Shown in pieces: positions 6,475 to 15,337 of a stretch of 24,449 nt of DNA. Under the pieces are notes generated by a model. That model did not search any database. It was not told the DNA's origin and worked only from the letters and a program-made list of their open reading frames with translations. Origin of the DNA: UBA1740 sp045587025 (GTDB lineage Bacteria; Bacillota; Clostridia; Oscillospirales; CAG-272); NCBI GenBank assembly GCA_045587025.1, contig JAZNBK010000024.1:1-24449 (forward strand). The letters are read 5' to 3'. Position numbers and translations under genes: made by a program. Within the stretch, counting starts at the first letter, position 1; every line of letters starts with the position of its first letter.

Positions 6475-7707
6475 TTATTGAGTGACGTTGTTTTTTTCGG
6501 GATTTTCCATCTGGGTGTTTCTTGTTTTAAATGACACTCTCGGGTCATAATCAACGAAATCTTTTGCGTTTGTCGGTAGCTTTTTCTTCGAAAGGATTTT
6601 TGCCGCCCGCAGACGCAATTCGACCGAAAGGGTAGCAAAAACGGGAACAGAGATAACCGCACCGAGCCAACCGAATATGGCGTAGAATACGAGCGAGGTA
6701 GCGATAACTGCGCCTACGTTAGGTCTCAGCTTCTTTTTTAGCATTGCCGGTTCGATTATAAAATTCTCAAAAAGTTGCGTGCCTAAAATCGTAAAGAGAA
6801 GTATAAGGGTATGATGTCTCGACGTTATAAATATAGTAGCAACAGTGAGAAGCGTGCCTATCATAGGTCCGAACACGGGAACAATATTGAATATCAACAA
6901 TATAAGGAATATCAATGGATAAAACGGGATATTAAATAATCTGCATACCAAAAACGTTATAGAGCTTATATAAAGGGAGCAGAGAATTCTTGCAAGCAGA
7001 AATTCCGTAAAATCTGTGTAGAAACGTTTTATAAAATGTGCTATTTTCCGTTCTCTTACAGGAGTGAACACGGCAGCAAGCATTTTTCCTATAACGGAGC
7101 TGATATATTTTCTTGATGCAAGAAAGTAAATTGAAATGATTAATCCGATTGCAAGACTTGAAACCTCGCTTGCGACCTTAGCGCCTAACGATTGGACGCG
7201 AGAAATAAGAGACGTTTCTCCCGAGGAGAACAGGTCGTTTTCCAGAAAATCGGCAATGCCGTCGTAAATCGTAAGCAAAAACGGAAAGTCCTCGGATATC
7301 GACTCTACCCAGATCTTCGTGCTGTTAATTGAGGTAATTAAGGTAGCTCGAAGCTCGGTTATCGTGCTGAGCATGGGGGGCAATACCATTGTGAAAACTA
7401 ATGCGACCACAAGGAAAAATACAATGTAGATCGTGACAAGCGAAAGCACTTTTACGAGGGTGGGCCTTTGCTTCTTTTTGCAGATAAGCTTCGTAAAAAG
7501 AAATTCGTTTGTTCTCATGAACGGGAAAAACAGCAAAGCAAATAGCGCGCCGTACGTTATAGAACGAATTTCATGAAAGAATCCTTTAATGACATTTAAA
7601 ACAGTTAAAAAGTTCGAGCAAAAAAGAAAGAACAAAAGAGAGAACAGTATTACACCTAAGGTGTAAGCGGAAATGGTCAGGTATTTTTTGTTGATTGTGT
7701 TTTTCAC
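6475..7707 (-). CDS. AI-2E family transporter (second of tandem pair)
   Basis: 410 residues with about eight hydrophobic segments (for example 9-32, 50-62, 88-115, 186-196, 240-258, 264-295, 298-312, 333-358). The family's conserved C-terminal block is present as VPVFGPMIG (276-284) and TQLFENFIIEP (310-320). AI-2E family proteins (PF01594) include TqsA and Na+/H+ antiporter-type members, so the substrate cannot be assigned. The start is GTG at 7707, overlapping the preceding TGA (GTGA), with GGAGGAG upstream. This is translational coupling to its paralogue. Similarity to the upstream gene throughout points to a tandem duplication followed by divergence. Confidence 0.85.
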   Translation of the reverse strand: MKNTINKKYLTISAYTLGVILFSLLFFLFCSNFLTVLNVIKGFFHEIRSITYGALFALLFFPFMRTNEFLFTKLICKKKQRPTLVKVLSLVTIYIVFFLVVALVFTMVLPPMLSTITELRATLITSINSTKIWVESISEDFPFLLTIYDGIADFLENDLFSSGETSLISRVQSLGAKVASEVSSLAIGLIISIYFLASRKYISSVIGKMLAAVFTPVRERKIAHFIKRFYTDFTEFLLARILCSLYISSITFLVCRLFNIPFYPLIFLILLIFNIVPVFGPMIGTLLTVATIFITSRHHTLILLFTILGTQLFENFIIEPAMLKKKLRPNVGAVIATSLVFYAIFGWLGAVISVPVFATLSVELRLRAAKILSKKKLPTNAKDFVDYDPRVSFKTRNTQMENPEKNNVTQ

Positions 7708-8921
7708 TTATCCGTCTCCTCCTTTTCATTCCTTGCTTCCATAGGAGCGGCGGGTCTGCTTTCCGTGAAGGAAAATACGTTTCCGTAGGCGTTAAGCGAA
7801 GTGGGCATATTTCTCTTTTTCAAACGGTAATTTACTAAATCCCTGACGAAAGTGTAAATGATTGAAAAGAGCGGAATACCGATAATCATACCGACAAGTC
7901 CGAAAAGCCCTCCCATAACAGTCACGGCGGTAATAACCCAAAGCGAGCTTAGTCCTACTGCGTTTCCAAGCACGCGGGGCGCAATGATGTTTCCGTCGAT
8001 TTGCTGTAAAACCAAAATTACGACTGCAAACCAGACAGCTTTCATAGGGCTGAAAATAAATATGATTATAAAGCTCGGAATTGCGCCGAGAAATGGACCG
8101 AAATAGGGAATAATGTTGGTAATACAAACGATCACGCTGACGACCGAATAATACGGTATCTTTAAGAGCCAGCACACGATAAAGGTCATAATACCGATAA
8201 GTATCGAGTCGAATATGCTACCGATAAAGTATCTTCCGAATGCGTTGTCCGCCTCTTTGAGTACGCTGTAAAGCAGGGCGAAAAGCTTTTTAGGCATAAT
8301 AGCGGCGCAGTATTTTTTTGTACGGACGGAAAGATCTTCCTTGTTCAAAAGAATATAGAACGAAAGAATGCATCCGATAAGCACCTTGGCCAGCGTAACG
8401 AGCGCGCGGGCGCTCCAATCAGCGATTTTTGTGCCGATGTTGTCGATGAGCTTGTTTGCAAATTCGTAAATGGTTTTGTCGATATCTTCAACGTTAAATG
8501 ATTTTAAAAATTCATTGAGCTTTCCAACGATCTTAACCACAAAGTCGGAGAGCTGTTTGATAAGCGCTTCGTAATTTTCAAGAATTTTCGGCAAGGTCAA
8601 AAACAACATAAGAGCTATTATTGCAAGCACTGAAATATATGCAAAAAGGATGGCAAGTATACGCTTTAATTTTGAATAAAAGGGCTTGTCGGCCTTGAAT
8701 TTAAGGACCTTTCCTTCGTACAAGCGCATAATAGGATTACAAAAGTAGGAGATAAGTAAGCCGATAACTATAGGCGAGGTTACGACAGAAAAGCGTTTGA
8801 ATAAGGTTCTGATCGTGGAAAAATTAAGCCCGATAAGAACGACTAATATCGTTATCGCAAGAACTGCCGCCGCATAAAGCGATATTGTAAAATATTTTTT
8901 GTTTTTATCAATTTTAAACAT
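7704..8921 (-). CDS. AI-2E family transporter (first of tandem pair)
   Basis: 405 residues. N-terminal membrane segments at about 12-33, 46-62 and 86-112; a soluble helical stretch at 113-165; then C-terminal membrane helices containing IPYFGPFLG (271-279) and QQIDGNIIAPRVLG (306-319), the best-conserved AI-2E family motifs. The C-terminal 45 residues are polar and presumably cytosolic. A GAGGAG site precedes the ATG. It is the first gene of a three-gene operon with its paralogue and the large esterase, driven by a promoter at 8999-9027. Exported solute unknown. Confidence 0.87.
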   Translation of the reverse strand: MFKIDKNKKYFTISLYAAAVLAITILVVLIGLNFSTIRTLFKRFSVVTSPIVIGLLISYFCNPIMRLYEGKVLKFKADKPFYSKLKRILAILFAYISVLAIIALMLFLTLPKILENYEALIKQLSDFVVKIVGKLNEFLKSFNVEDIDKTIYEFANKLIDNIGTKIADWSARALVTLAKVLIGCILSFYILLNKEDLSVRTKKYCAAIMPKKLFALLYSVLKEADNAFGRYFIGSIFDSILIGIMTFIVCWLLKIPYYSVVSVIVCITNIIPYFGPFLGAIPSFIIIFIFSPMKAVWFAVVILVLQQIDGNIIAPRVLGNAVGLSSLWVITAVTVMGGLFGLVGMIIGIPLFSIIYTFVRDLVNYRLKKRNMPTSLNAYGNVFSFTESRPAAPMEARNEKEETDK

Positions 8922-8946
8922 GGTTTCTCCTCGATTGCGTATTTAA

Positions 8947-8968
8947 GCGGAAAACGGACTCATTTCCG
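8947..8968. other. Leader hairpin of AI-2E operon
   Basis: GCGGAAA and TTTCCGC form a 7-bp stem in the 5' untranslated region, about 30 bases from the AI-2E start codon. It has no poly-T run on the minus strand, so it is not an obvious attenuator; role unknown. Confidence 0.3.
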
Positions 8969-8998
8969 CGATAATAATTAAACGTATTATTACCTTAG

Positions 8999-9027
8999 AT
9001 TATAATATATTCTTTTCGGAAATTCAA
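8999..9027 (-). promoter_or_regulatory. AI-2E operon promoter
   Basis: Minus-strand TTGAAT (9027-9022), 17-base spacer, TATAAT (9004-8999). The predicted start gives a leader of about 70 bases before the first AI-2E gene. Confidence 0.75.
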
Positions 9028-9066
9028 CAGATTTTCAAGAAAAAACGAGAAAAATTTATAAAACAA

Positions 9067-9095
9067 TTGAAAGATACGGTGAAAAGGTGTATAAT
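9067..9095 (+). promoter_or_regulatory. ispE promoter
   Basis: TTGAAA (9067-9072), 17-base spacer, TATAAT (9090-9095). Transcription would begin near 9102. This rules out the GTG at 9087, which lies inside the promoter, as the start of ispE. Confidence 0.8.
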
Positions 9096-9128
9096 GTAAC
9101 CGATAATGAATTCAGAGAGGGAAAACCA

Positions 9129-10001
9129 ATGAAATTTTTTCAGTCGGCATATGCGAAAATCAATCTTTTCCTTGACATTACGGAAAAGCATGACGACGGA
9201 TTTCACGAGATTTGCTCTATCATGCACACCGTCAGCTTGCGGGATTCCGTTTCCGTAGAGATTTTTCCTTCGGTTGCCCCCAAAATAGTTATTTACGTCA
9301 GGGGGAAATATTTCCTCCCCTGCAACAATAAAAATCTTGCCTACCGTGGCGCAGAGGCGTTTATGGATGCTCTGTGCGAGCAGTTTTCCGTACGCATAGG
9401 AATTAATAAGCGAATTCCTGTGGCTGCGGGACTTGCGGGTGGGAGCAGCGACGCTGCGGCGGTGCTTAAGGCGTTGAATAAGATAAAAGGAACTCCGTTT
9501 TCAAAGGAAAAGCTCTGTGAAATAGGAGCGCAGCTGGGCTCTGATATACCTTATTGTGTATTGGGAAGGACCCAGCTATGTACGGGCAGAGGGGAAAAGA
9601 TGTCGTATATTCCGTTCAAGGAAAAGCTCAATATCGTAATCGCGGTAGGAAACGAGCATGTTTCAACCGCCGCAGCATACGCGAGGTTGGACGAGATGTA
9701 CGAAAATTTCACGAATTATGAAGAAAGCTCACGCGAGAAGCTTGAGGGGATTACCAAGGGCTTGCGAGAGGGAAATGTAAGGGCGATAGCCGAAAATATG
9801 TATAATATTTTTGAAGACGCGGTTCTTCCCATGTGTCCGCAAGCGCGAAAAATAAAGGAAAAAATGCTTGAAATGGGCGCTCTCGGCGCAATGATGAGCG
9901 GAAGCGGGCCGTCAGTATTCGGAATTTTTGAAAGCAAGGAGAAGGCGGAAGAGGTCGCATCAGCGCTTGGAGGAAACGCCTACGCAGTAACCACGGTTTA
10001 G
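9129..10001 (+). CDS. ispE: 4-diphosphocytidyl-2-C-methyl-D-erythritol kinase
   Basis: 290 residues. GHMP-kinase family: AYAKINLFLDI with catalytic Lys10, the glycine-rich ATP loop PVAAGLAGGSSDAA (97-110), catalytic Asp139 in LGSDIPYC, and the third motif MMSGSGPSVFG near the C-terminus. It phosphorylates CDP-ME in the MEP route to isoprenoid precursors in the cytoplasm. Start ATG 9129 is preceded by AGAGAGGG and matches family N-termini (MKFFQSAYAKINL). It is transcribed alone from its own promoter, divergent from the AI-2E operon. Confidence 0.96.
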   Translation: MKFFQSAYAKINLFLDITEKHDDGFHEICSIMHTVSLRDSVSVEIFPSVAPKIVIYVRGKYFLPCNNKNLAYRGAEAFMDALCEQFSVRIGINKRIPVAAGLAGGSSDAAAVLKALNKIKGTPFSKEKLCEIGAQLGSDIPYCVLGRTQLCTGRGEKMSYIPFKEKLNIVIAVGNEHVSTAAAYARLDEMYENFTNYEESSREKLEGITKGLREGNVRAIAENMYNIFEDAVLPMCPQARKIKEKMLEMGALGAMMSGSGPSVFGIFESKEKAEEVASALGGNAYAVTTV

Positions 10002-10114
10002 TGACAGTCGATAGCGAAAGCGAGGCGGATCTCTCTTTGACCGAGATTTCAAGGGCTTGATGGCGTTTTTATTTTTCTGCTTTCTTTTAAGGGCGTTTAA
10101 AAGAGCGAGCTAAT

Positions 10115-10143
10115 TTGAAAATATACTGAAAGGATTTTACAAT
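10115..10143 (+). promoter_or_regulatory. Possible promoter of DUF1538-PII operon
   Basis: TTGAAA (10115-10120), 17-base spacer, TACAAT (10138-10143). The predicted transcription start (about 10150) is almost at the annotated ATG (10152), which would make the message nearly leaderless. Either the promoter or the chosen start may therefore be wrong. Confidence 0.4.
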
Positions 10144-10151
10144 CGGAAAAT

Positions 10152-11684
10152 ATGTTGGAAAAGCGCAATCTTATTAAAGAAAAAATGATTGAGTCGGTGC
10201 GTTCGGTGCTGCCAATTTTCACTATAGTTATCATTCTTTGTCTGTTCTTCGTTCCTGTAGACAACGGTCTCGTGCTGTCGTTTATCATAGGAACGTTCAT
10301 GATAATTTTGGGAATGTGTCTGTTCAATATCGGCGCTGAAACTTCAATGACTCAAATTGGAGCGCATATAGGAGCGCGTCTTACAAAAACCAAGCGCCTT
10401 TCGGTCATAATCGTCACCAGCTTGATTTTGGGTATTATTATAACGATGGCGGAGCCGGATTTGCAGGTTCTCGCCAATAATGCCCCCGCTATAGACACGG
10501 GTGTTTTGATTATCACCGTCTCGGTCGGCGTCGGACTTTTTTTGGTAGCGAGCATGCTTCGCATACTTTTCGCTATTCCTCTCAGATGGCTTTTGATAGC
10601 TTTTTATTTTATAGTTTTCGGCTTGGCGATTTTTTCGGAAAAGTCGTTTTTGTCGGTCGCTTTTGACTCGGGCGGCGTTACTACGGGGCCTATGACGGTA
10701 CCCTTCATCATGGCGTTTGGCGTGGGCGTCGCGTCTATACGAAGCGACAAAAACGCAAAATCAGATAGCTTCGGTCTTGTGGCGCTATGCTCGATAGGTC
10801 CTATAATTTCGGTTTTGATTTTGGGCTTCATTTATCCGAGCGACGCGACTGTAGCCACCGAAACCATAGTAAACAACTATAATTCCTCAAGGGCGTTGGG
10901 CATAGAATATCTGAAATCCTTTCCGCATTATATGGGGGAGGTTGCGTCAGCGCTTTTGCCTATCGTTTTGTTCTTTACGCTCTTTCAGCTCGTTTCGCTT
11001 AAGCTCGCGAAAAAGCCGATAGCGAAGATAATGGTGGGCATTTTATATACATATCTGGGCTTGGTTCTTTTTCTTACCGGTGTAAACGTGGGCTTTTCTT
11101 CGCTCGGATACGTGCTCGGAGAGAAGCTTGTTCTGAACGGTCTTAAATGGATTATTATACCTATTTCGCTTTTAATGGGGTGGTTCATCATAAAGGCGGA
11201 GCCGGCGGTGCACGTTCTGACTAAGCAGGTATTTGATTTAAGTGCGGGCGCAATTTCCGAAAAAACCATGGGGCGCACGCTTTCAGTCGGCATAGCTATC
11301 GCTATGGGAATTGCTATTCTCAGGGTGTTCACGGGAATTTCTATTTTATGGTTCGTTTTGCCGGGATATCTGATTTCTCTTTTACTTACGTTCTTCGTGT
11401 CTCCTACCTATACCGCAATTGCCTTTGACGCGGGAGGTGTTGCCTCAGGACCTATGACAGCGACCTTTATGCTGCCCTTCGCAATCGGCATTTGTCGGAC
11501 GTTGGGGGGAGACGTAATGTCGGACGCATTCGGACTTGTAGCTATAGTAGCTATGATGCCGTTGATTACGGTTCAGATAATGGGCGCAATTTCTGCTTTC
11601 AAGGCGAAGGGTAAAGAGGCGCGTGCAAATTACACGAGCAGATTTGGCGACTATGAAACAATCGAGCTTTGGGAGGTTTTGTGA
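10152..11684 (+). CDS. DUF1538 membrane protein, two fused repeats
   Basis: 510 residues, a polytopic membrane protein with about 12-14 hydrophobic segments. It is an internal duplication: AEP motifs at 100-102 and 349-351, and the signature FDSGGVTTGPMT (171-182) repeated as FDAGGVASGPMT (425-436), each followed by a DSFGLVAL/DAFGLVAI block. As I recall, separate DUF1538 proteins UmpA and UmpB of Halomonas act together as a Na+(Li+,K+)/H+ antiporter; this protein looks like a fusion of such a pair. The start has no strong ribosome binding site (ATG 10152; ATG 10185 is an alternative). The stop overlaps the next gene's ATG, a PII-like protein that may gate it. Confidence 0.85.
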   Translation: MLEKRNLIKEKMIESVRSVLPIFTIVIILCLFFVPVDNGLVLSFIIGTFMIILGMCLFNIGAETSMTQIGAHIGARLTKTKRLSVIIVTSLILGIIITMAEPDLQVLANNAPAIDTGVLIITVSVGVGLFLVASMLRILFAIPLRWLLIAFYFIVFGLAIFSEKSFLSVAFDSGGVTTGPMTVPFIMAFGVGVASIRSDKNAKSDSFGLVALCSIGPIISVLILGFIYPSDATVATETIVNNYNSSRALGIEYLKSFPHYMGEVASALLPIVLFFTLFQLVSLKLAKKPIAKIMVGILYTYLGLVLFLTGVNVGFSSLGYVLGEKLVLNGLKWIIIPISLLMGWFIIKAEPAVHVLTKQVFDLSAGAISEKTMGRTLSVGIAIAMGIAILRVFTGISILWFVLPGYLISLLLTFFVSPTYTAIAFDAGGVASGPMTATFMLPFAIGICRTLGGDVMSDAFGLVAIVAMMPLITVQIMGAISAFKAKGKEARANYTSRFGDYETIELWEVL

Positions 11685-12349
11685 TGGAGCTTTACTACGT
11701 AGTTTCAATTGTTGACAGGGATAAGGTGAAGTCGCTGCTCGAAATATACGAGGAGCTGAAGGTCACGGTCGTCCTTGAAAATTTGGGGCGAGGAACAGCC
11801 ACAGAGGAGCATCTGCTTCTTTATGATTTGCAGCAGGTGGAAAAATCGGTTGTCAACGCGGTTGCAACTAAAAAAACTCTTGAAAAGCTTTTGAAAATGG
11901 CAAAAAGCAAGATGATGATAGATATACCGGGTAACGGAATATTTATGGCGTTGCCGGTAAAAAGTGTAAGCGGAGGAAAAAATCTCGCTTATATAACCGA
12001 AGGACAGGATTTGGGAGGAGCTAAACCTGATATGAAATTTGAAAACGAAATGATAGTTGTTATTTTGAACGAGGGCTATTCGGATATGATAATGGATGCC
12101 GCAAGAACCGTAGGCGCGAAGGGAGGCACGGTGCTTCACGCCAAGGGCACGGCGAGAAGCGAAAAATTCCACGGTGTTTCTATCGCTGACGAAAAGGACA
12201 TGATATACATTTTAGCCCCCGCCAACCAGAAGTCCGATATTATGAAAGCGATAAACGAGGGGTGCGGAGCGCACACTGAGGCAGGGGCGATATGCTTCTC
12301 GCTTCCCGTTTCCGAGGTAGTCGGGCTCCGTAGCTTTAAGGAGGAGTAA
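11684..12349 (+). CDS. Double-domain PII-like signalling protein
   Basis: 221 residues. The C-terminal half (about 120-215) matches the GlnB/PII fold: EMIVVILNEGYSDMIMDAAR, GAKGGTVLHAKGTA, then MIYILAPANQKSDIMKAINE. The N-terminal half (1-95: MELYYVVSIVDRDKVKSLLE and KMMIDIPGNGIFMALPVKSV) appears to be a second, diverged ferredoxin-like copy, so one chain may hold two PII-like units. PII proteins sense ATP/ADP and 2-oxoglutarate or related signals and often bind a transporter encoded next door. ATG 11684 overlaps the DUF1538 stop (TGATG), with GGGAGG upstream: translational coupling. The canonical uridylylated T-loop tyrosine is not evident. Confidence 0.8.
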   Translation: MELYYVVSIVDRDKVKSLLEIYEELKVTVVLENLGRGTATEEHLLLYDLQQVEKSVVNAVATKKTLEKLLKMAKSKMMIDIPGNGIFMALPVKSVSGGKNLAYITEGQDLGGAKPDMKFENEMIVVILNEGYSDMIMDAARTVGAKGGTVLHAKGTARSEKFHGVSIADEKDMIYILAPANQKSDIMKAINEGCGAHTEAGAICFSLPVSEVVGLRSFKEE

Positions 12350-12354
12350 TATTC

Positions 12355-12765
12355 GTGTCGTTTTTTTCAAGAATGGGCGATAGAATAAGGAGATTTATGT
12401 ATGGCAGATACGGCTACGATAAGCTGTCAAGTCATATGCTTTTCGCCGCAATTCTGTTTTATCTGCTCTCGTTATTCATTTTTGGGGGCGTATTCTTTGC
12501 CGTCTACGCCTTGCTCGTCGTTTTTTCACTTCTGCGCACGCTTTCCAGAAACACGGTGAAAAGATATAAGGAGCTAAATGCCTACAACAAGCTTTTAGGT
12601 AAAATAAGCGGATTTTTCAAGCTGCTGAAATGCAGGTGGCGCGACAGAAAAACGCACAGATATTTTAAGTGCAAATGTCATGCTACCCTGAGAGTTCCGA
12701 AGGGAAAGGGAAAAATAACGGTTCATTGCCCGAAATGCGGCAGGAGCATTGAAAAAAGAACCTAA
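12355..12765 (+). CDS. Small membrane protein with C-terminal zinc ribbon
   Basis: 136 residues. A basic N-terminus is followed by hydrophobic residues 28-62 (one long or two short membrane helices), a basic cytosolic linker, and CKCHATLRVP...HCPKCG with Cys106, Cys108, Cys125 and Cys128 arranged as a zinc ribbon. GTG start at 12355 with AAGGAGGAG at good spacing; the gene begins 5 bases after the PII-like gene. Proteins of this layout are common hypotheticals in Clostridia; no function is known to me. It ends this operon, before a strong terminator. Confidence 0.75.
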   Translation: MSFFSRMGDRIRRFMYGRYGYDKLSSHMLFAAILFYLLSLFIFGGVFFAVYALLVVFSLLRTLSRNTVKRYKELNAYNKLLGKISGFFKLLKCRWRDRKTHRYFKCKCHATLRVPKGKGKITVHCPKCGRSIEKRT

Positions 12766-12780
12766 AGCGTTTATAAATCA

Positions 12781-12811
12781 AAAGCCGTCAGGAAATTTTC
12801 TGACGGTTTTT
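12781..12811 (+). terminator. Intrinsic terminator after zinc-ribbon gene
   Basis: CCGTCAG (12785-12791) pairs with CTGACGG (12800-12806), extended by A-T and G-T pairs on both sides and followed by TTTTT (12807-12811). Confidence 0.9.
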
Positions 12812-12894
12812 AACTGTTATTTGGGCATTTCATAATATAGACAATTAATTTTTTTGGACAAGTTATACAAAAAATAAAATATTATGAAAATCTG

Positions 12895-12923
12895 TTTACA
12901 AATCAAATCAAAAATGTTATAAT
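12895..12923 (+). promoter_or_regulatory. Promoter of the DUF4432/M24/creatininase/nagA run
   Basis: TTTACA (12895-12900), 17-base spacer, TATAAT (12918-12923) with TG one base upstream of the -10. The leader to the GTG start is about 60 bases. Confidence 0.75.
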
Positions 12924-12990
12924 TATATTCGTATAAATAAAATCAAAAATAACGGTTTTTTTATGTTATAAAATATGTGAGGTGATTTGT

Positions 12991-14070
12991 GTGAACGGAA
13001 AATTTTATCTCTTTAAAGAGCTTTTTTCGAGAGATGAAAAGGTTTTGTTCGAAGGCGGGGCTCTTAGCGCAACTGTTTTCAAATACTCTACGGGCGTAGA
13101 GGCGGTGAAGCTTAAAAACGACAAGGGCTTCGTTACTTTGCTTCCTTATATGGGACAGATGATCTGGAGAATGGAATTTTTAGGTCATAATATGGTAATG
13201 AAGTCGATTTACGACGAGCCGGAGGTTTGCTATAACAACTACGGCGAGAGCTACGGCTGCTTTTTAATGCACTGCGGACTTACCGCAATGGGCAATCCTA
13301 CGAAAGAGGATACCCATCTTCCGCACGGCGAATTGCCGATTGCAAAATACAGAGAGGTCTACATAACTATAGGCGAGGACGAAAAGGGTAAATATATCGC
13401 TCTCGGCGGTGTATACAGCCACAAAAGAGCTTTTGAAATCAATTACGATTTCACACCCGAATGTAAGCTCTATGAGGGCGCTTCCACTATTGAAATGACG
13501 ATGAAGATAAAGAACAACAAGGACCTGCCTCTTGAATACTTCTATCTCTGTCATATCAATTATCTGCCCGTTGACGGCTCTGAGCTCATTTATACCGCCG
13601 ACCGCAAAAATATAGTTGCTCACGCAGAAGTGCCGGACGGATACAGAGAGCCGAATGCGCAGAGAACCAGAGATTACATAGAGAAGCTCAACAAGGACGC
13701 TTCCATAATGGATATAATTGACAGAAAAACTCAGTCCTACGAGCCGGAAATCGTGTTTACCTGTAAATACGACGCGGACGAAGACGGAAAAGCGCACACG
13801 ATGCAGCTGCTTCCCGACGGATATTCCTGCTACGTATGTCACTATCCCGAGGAATTGCCGTTTGGCGTCAGATGGATAGCGAGAACAGAGGACGAGGATG
13901 CGCTTGGTATGGTTCTTCCCGCAACTGCAGAGCATAAGGGATATCTTTACTGCAAGGCGCACGGCTACGAGAAATACGTAGAGAGCGGAGAAACTGTTAC
14001 TCTTCGTATAACGACGGGAATTTTAGATCCCGATCAGAGCCAAAAAATGAAAAACAAAATTGAAAAATAA
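12991..14070 (+). CDS. DUF4432 family aldose-1-epimerase-like protein
   Basis: 359 residues. Beta-rich sequence of the galactose-mutarotase-like superfamily: LPYMGQMIWRMEFLGHNM at about 51-68, FLMHCGLTAMGNP with His94, and THLPHGELP with His109 and His112, then FYLCHINYLPVDGSEL. Members are thought to bind or interconvert sugars; the reaction is unproven. The start is put at GTG 12991, because GAGGTGAT ends at the right distance from it; the GTG at 12982 overlaps that Shine-Dalgarno. It heads a run of catabolic genes and is followed after 39 bases by the M24 protein. Confidence 0.8.
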   Translation: MNGKFYLFKELFSRDEKVLFEGGALSATVFKYSTGVEAVKLKNDKGFVTLLPYMGQMIWRMEFLGHNMVMKSIYDEPEVCYNNYGESYGCFLMHCGLTAMGNPTKEDTHLPHGELPIAKYREVYITIGEDEKGKYIALGGVYSHKRAFEINYDFTPECKLYEGASTIEMTMKIKNNKDLPLEYFYLCHINYLPVDGSELIYTADRKNIVAHAEVPDGYREPNAQRTRDYIEKLNKDASIMDIIDRKTQSYEPEIVFTCKYDADEDGKAHTMQLLPDGYSCYVCHYPEELPFGVRWIARTEDEDALGMVLPATAEHKGYLYCKAHGYEKYVESGETVTLRITTGILDPDQSQKMKNKIEK

Positions 14071-14109
14071 AAATTAAAAAATAAATATTGCTATTTGGAG
14101 GAATTTATT

Positions 14110-15285
14110 ATGGCAAACAGAATTTGTATCCCGGATTATGAGTACAAGGAGAGAGTTGCGAGAGCAGCGAAGCTTGTACGTGAAAAGGGACTTGACGTTA
14201 TGGTAGTTTCCAGCACCGAGTCCGACTATGCTAACGCGAGATATTTCAGCGGCTTCTGGCCTCTTTTTGAGCGCGCAGGCGTTGCTATCTCTGCGACGGG
14301 CGATGCTGCCTTGATGGTAGGCCCTGAGTGTATCATTTTTGCAAAGGACGTAGCAAAAATGGATAAGATTTTCTGCTTGAGAGAGTTCAGAGAATCGGCA
14401 GACCCCTCTTACCCCGAGCTTCACGCTGATACGTTCAAGGACGTATTCAAGGCGATTGGCGTAACGGGCGAGAACATTAAAATCGGTCTCGGAAGCTACG
14501 TTGAATGTACTCTTCCTATCTTCGAGGGCTTGAAGGAAAGCTTCCCGAAGGCAGAGATAGTAAAGTGCAACGATATCATGGTAGAGCTCCGCAAGATCAA
14601 GAGCGTAAACGAGCTTGCGTGTATTCAGGAGGGCTTCCGTATCGTTGACCTCGCTACCGACGAGGTTATCAGACATCTTAAGCCGGGCGTAACCGAGCTT
14701 CAGATGGTAGGTATCGCTCAGAGAGTTATTTATGAAGAGGGCGCAGAGTACGAGGGACTTCCTATGTACGTATTCAGCGAAAAATCTACCAGCCACGCAA
14801 TCAGCCGTTCCGGCTACAGAACTATAAACAAGGGTGATATCGTTCAGCTCAACCTTTCCGCTAAGATTGACGGTTATTCTCCCGCAATCGGTCTTCCCGT
14901 TGTTATGGGCAAGCTTGAGGGCGAAAGAAGAAGAATCGTTGAATTCTGTAAGGAAGCTCACGACTGGACGGTTGGCCGCATTAAAGCAGGCGTTATTGCG
15001 AGCGATATTGCAAAAGAGTTCTACAAGATGTACGTTGACAACGGGTTTAAGGATAACTTCGTATACGGCCCCTGCCACGGCACAGGTATGATCGAGGTTG
15101 AAGCTCCTTGGATGGAGACCATCAGCGATTATAAGCTTGAAGAAAATATGACCTTCCAGGTAGATACCTTCATCTCAGGCGACGGCTTCGGCGTAAGATG
15201 GGAAAAGGGTATTGCAGTAACTAAAGACGGCTGCAAGTCCATGACCGATTACCTCAAGAAAGGTCTTATCGAGCTTGATTTCTAA
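14110..15285 (+). CDS. M24 (pita-bread fold) protein, creatinase-like, metal site lost
   Basis: 391 residues with a creatinase/prolidase N-terminal domain (about 10-150) and an M24 C-terminal domain (about 165-385). Metallopeptidases of this fold use Asp, Asp, His, Glu, Glu. Here the aligned positions read Asn248 (VQLNLSA), Ala259 (GYSPAIG), His323 (CHGTGM), Asp352 (FQVDTF) and Glu365 (VRWEKG), so the dinuclear metal site is unlikely to form. Creatinase keeps this fold without metal and hydrolyses a C-N bond, and a creatininase-family gene lies next downstream. A function like creatinase is therefore more plausible than aminopeptidase, but is inferred. The ATG at 14110 follows TTGGAGGAATT. 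Confidence 0.82.
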   Translation: MANRICIPDYEYKERVARAAKLVREKGLDVMVVSSTESDYANARYFSGFWPLFERAGVAISATGDAALMVGPECIIFAKDVAKMDKIFCLREFRESADPSYPELHADTFKDVFKAIGVTGENIKIGLGSYVECTLPIFEGLKESFPKAEIVKCNDIMVELRKIKSVNELACIQEGFRIVDLATDEVIRHLKPGVTELQMVGIAQRVIYEEGAEYEGLPMYVFSEKSTSHAISRSGYRTINKGDIVQLNLSAKIDGYSPAIGLPVVMGKLEGERRRIVEFCKEAHDWTVGRIKAGVIASDIAKEFYKMYVDNGFKDNFVYGPCHGTGMIEVEAPWMETISDYKLEENMTFQVDTFISGDGFGVRWEKGIAVTKDGCKSMTDYLKKGLIELDF

Positions 15286-15337
15286 TCTGATGCGCACGAG
15301 CTGCGTCTTCAGAAAATACATTTAATTCATAAGACGT

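Noticed and set aside
9087..9128. Upstream GTG start for ispE
   Set aside because: The GTG lies within the -10 region of the ispE promoter, and the extension is absent from the family N-terminus.
14074..15078. Long minus-strand open frame (334 codons) opposite the M24 gene
   Set aside because: It lies wholly antisense to a gene with clear family signatures, has no recognisable domain, and its openness reflects the codon bias of the plus-strand gene.
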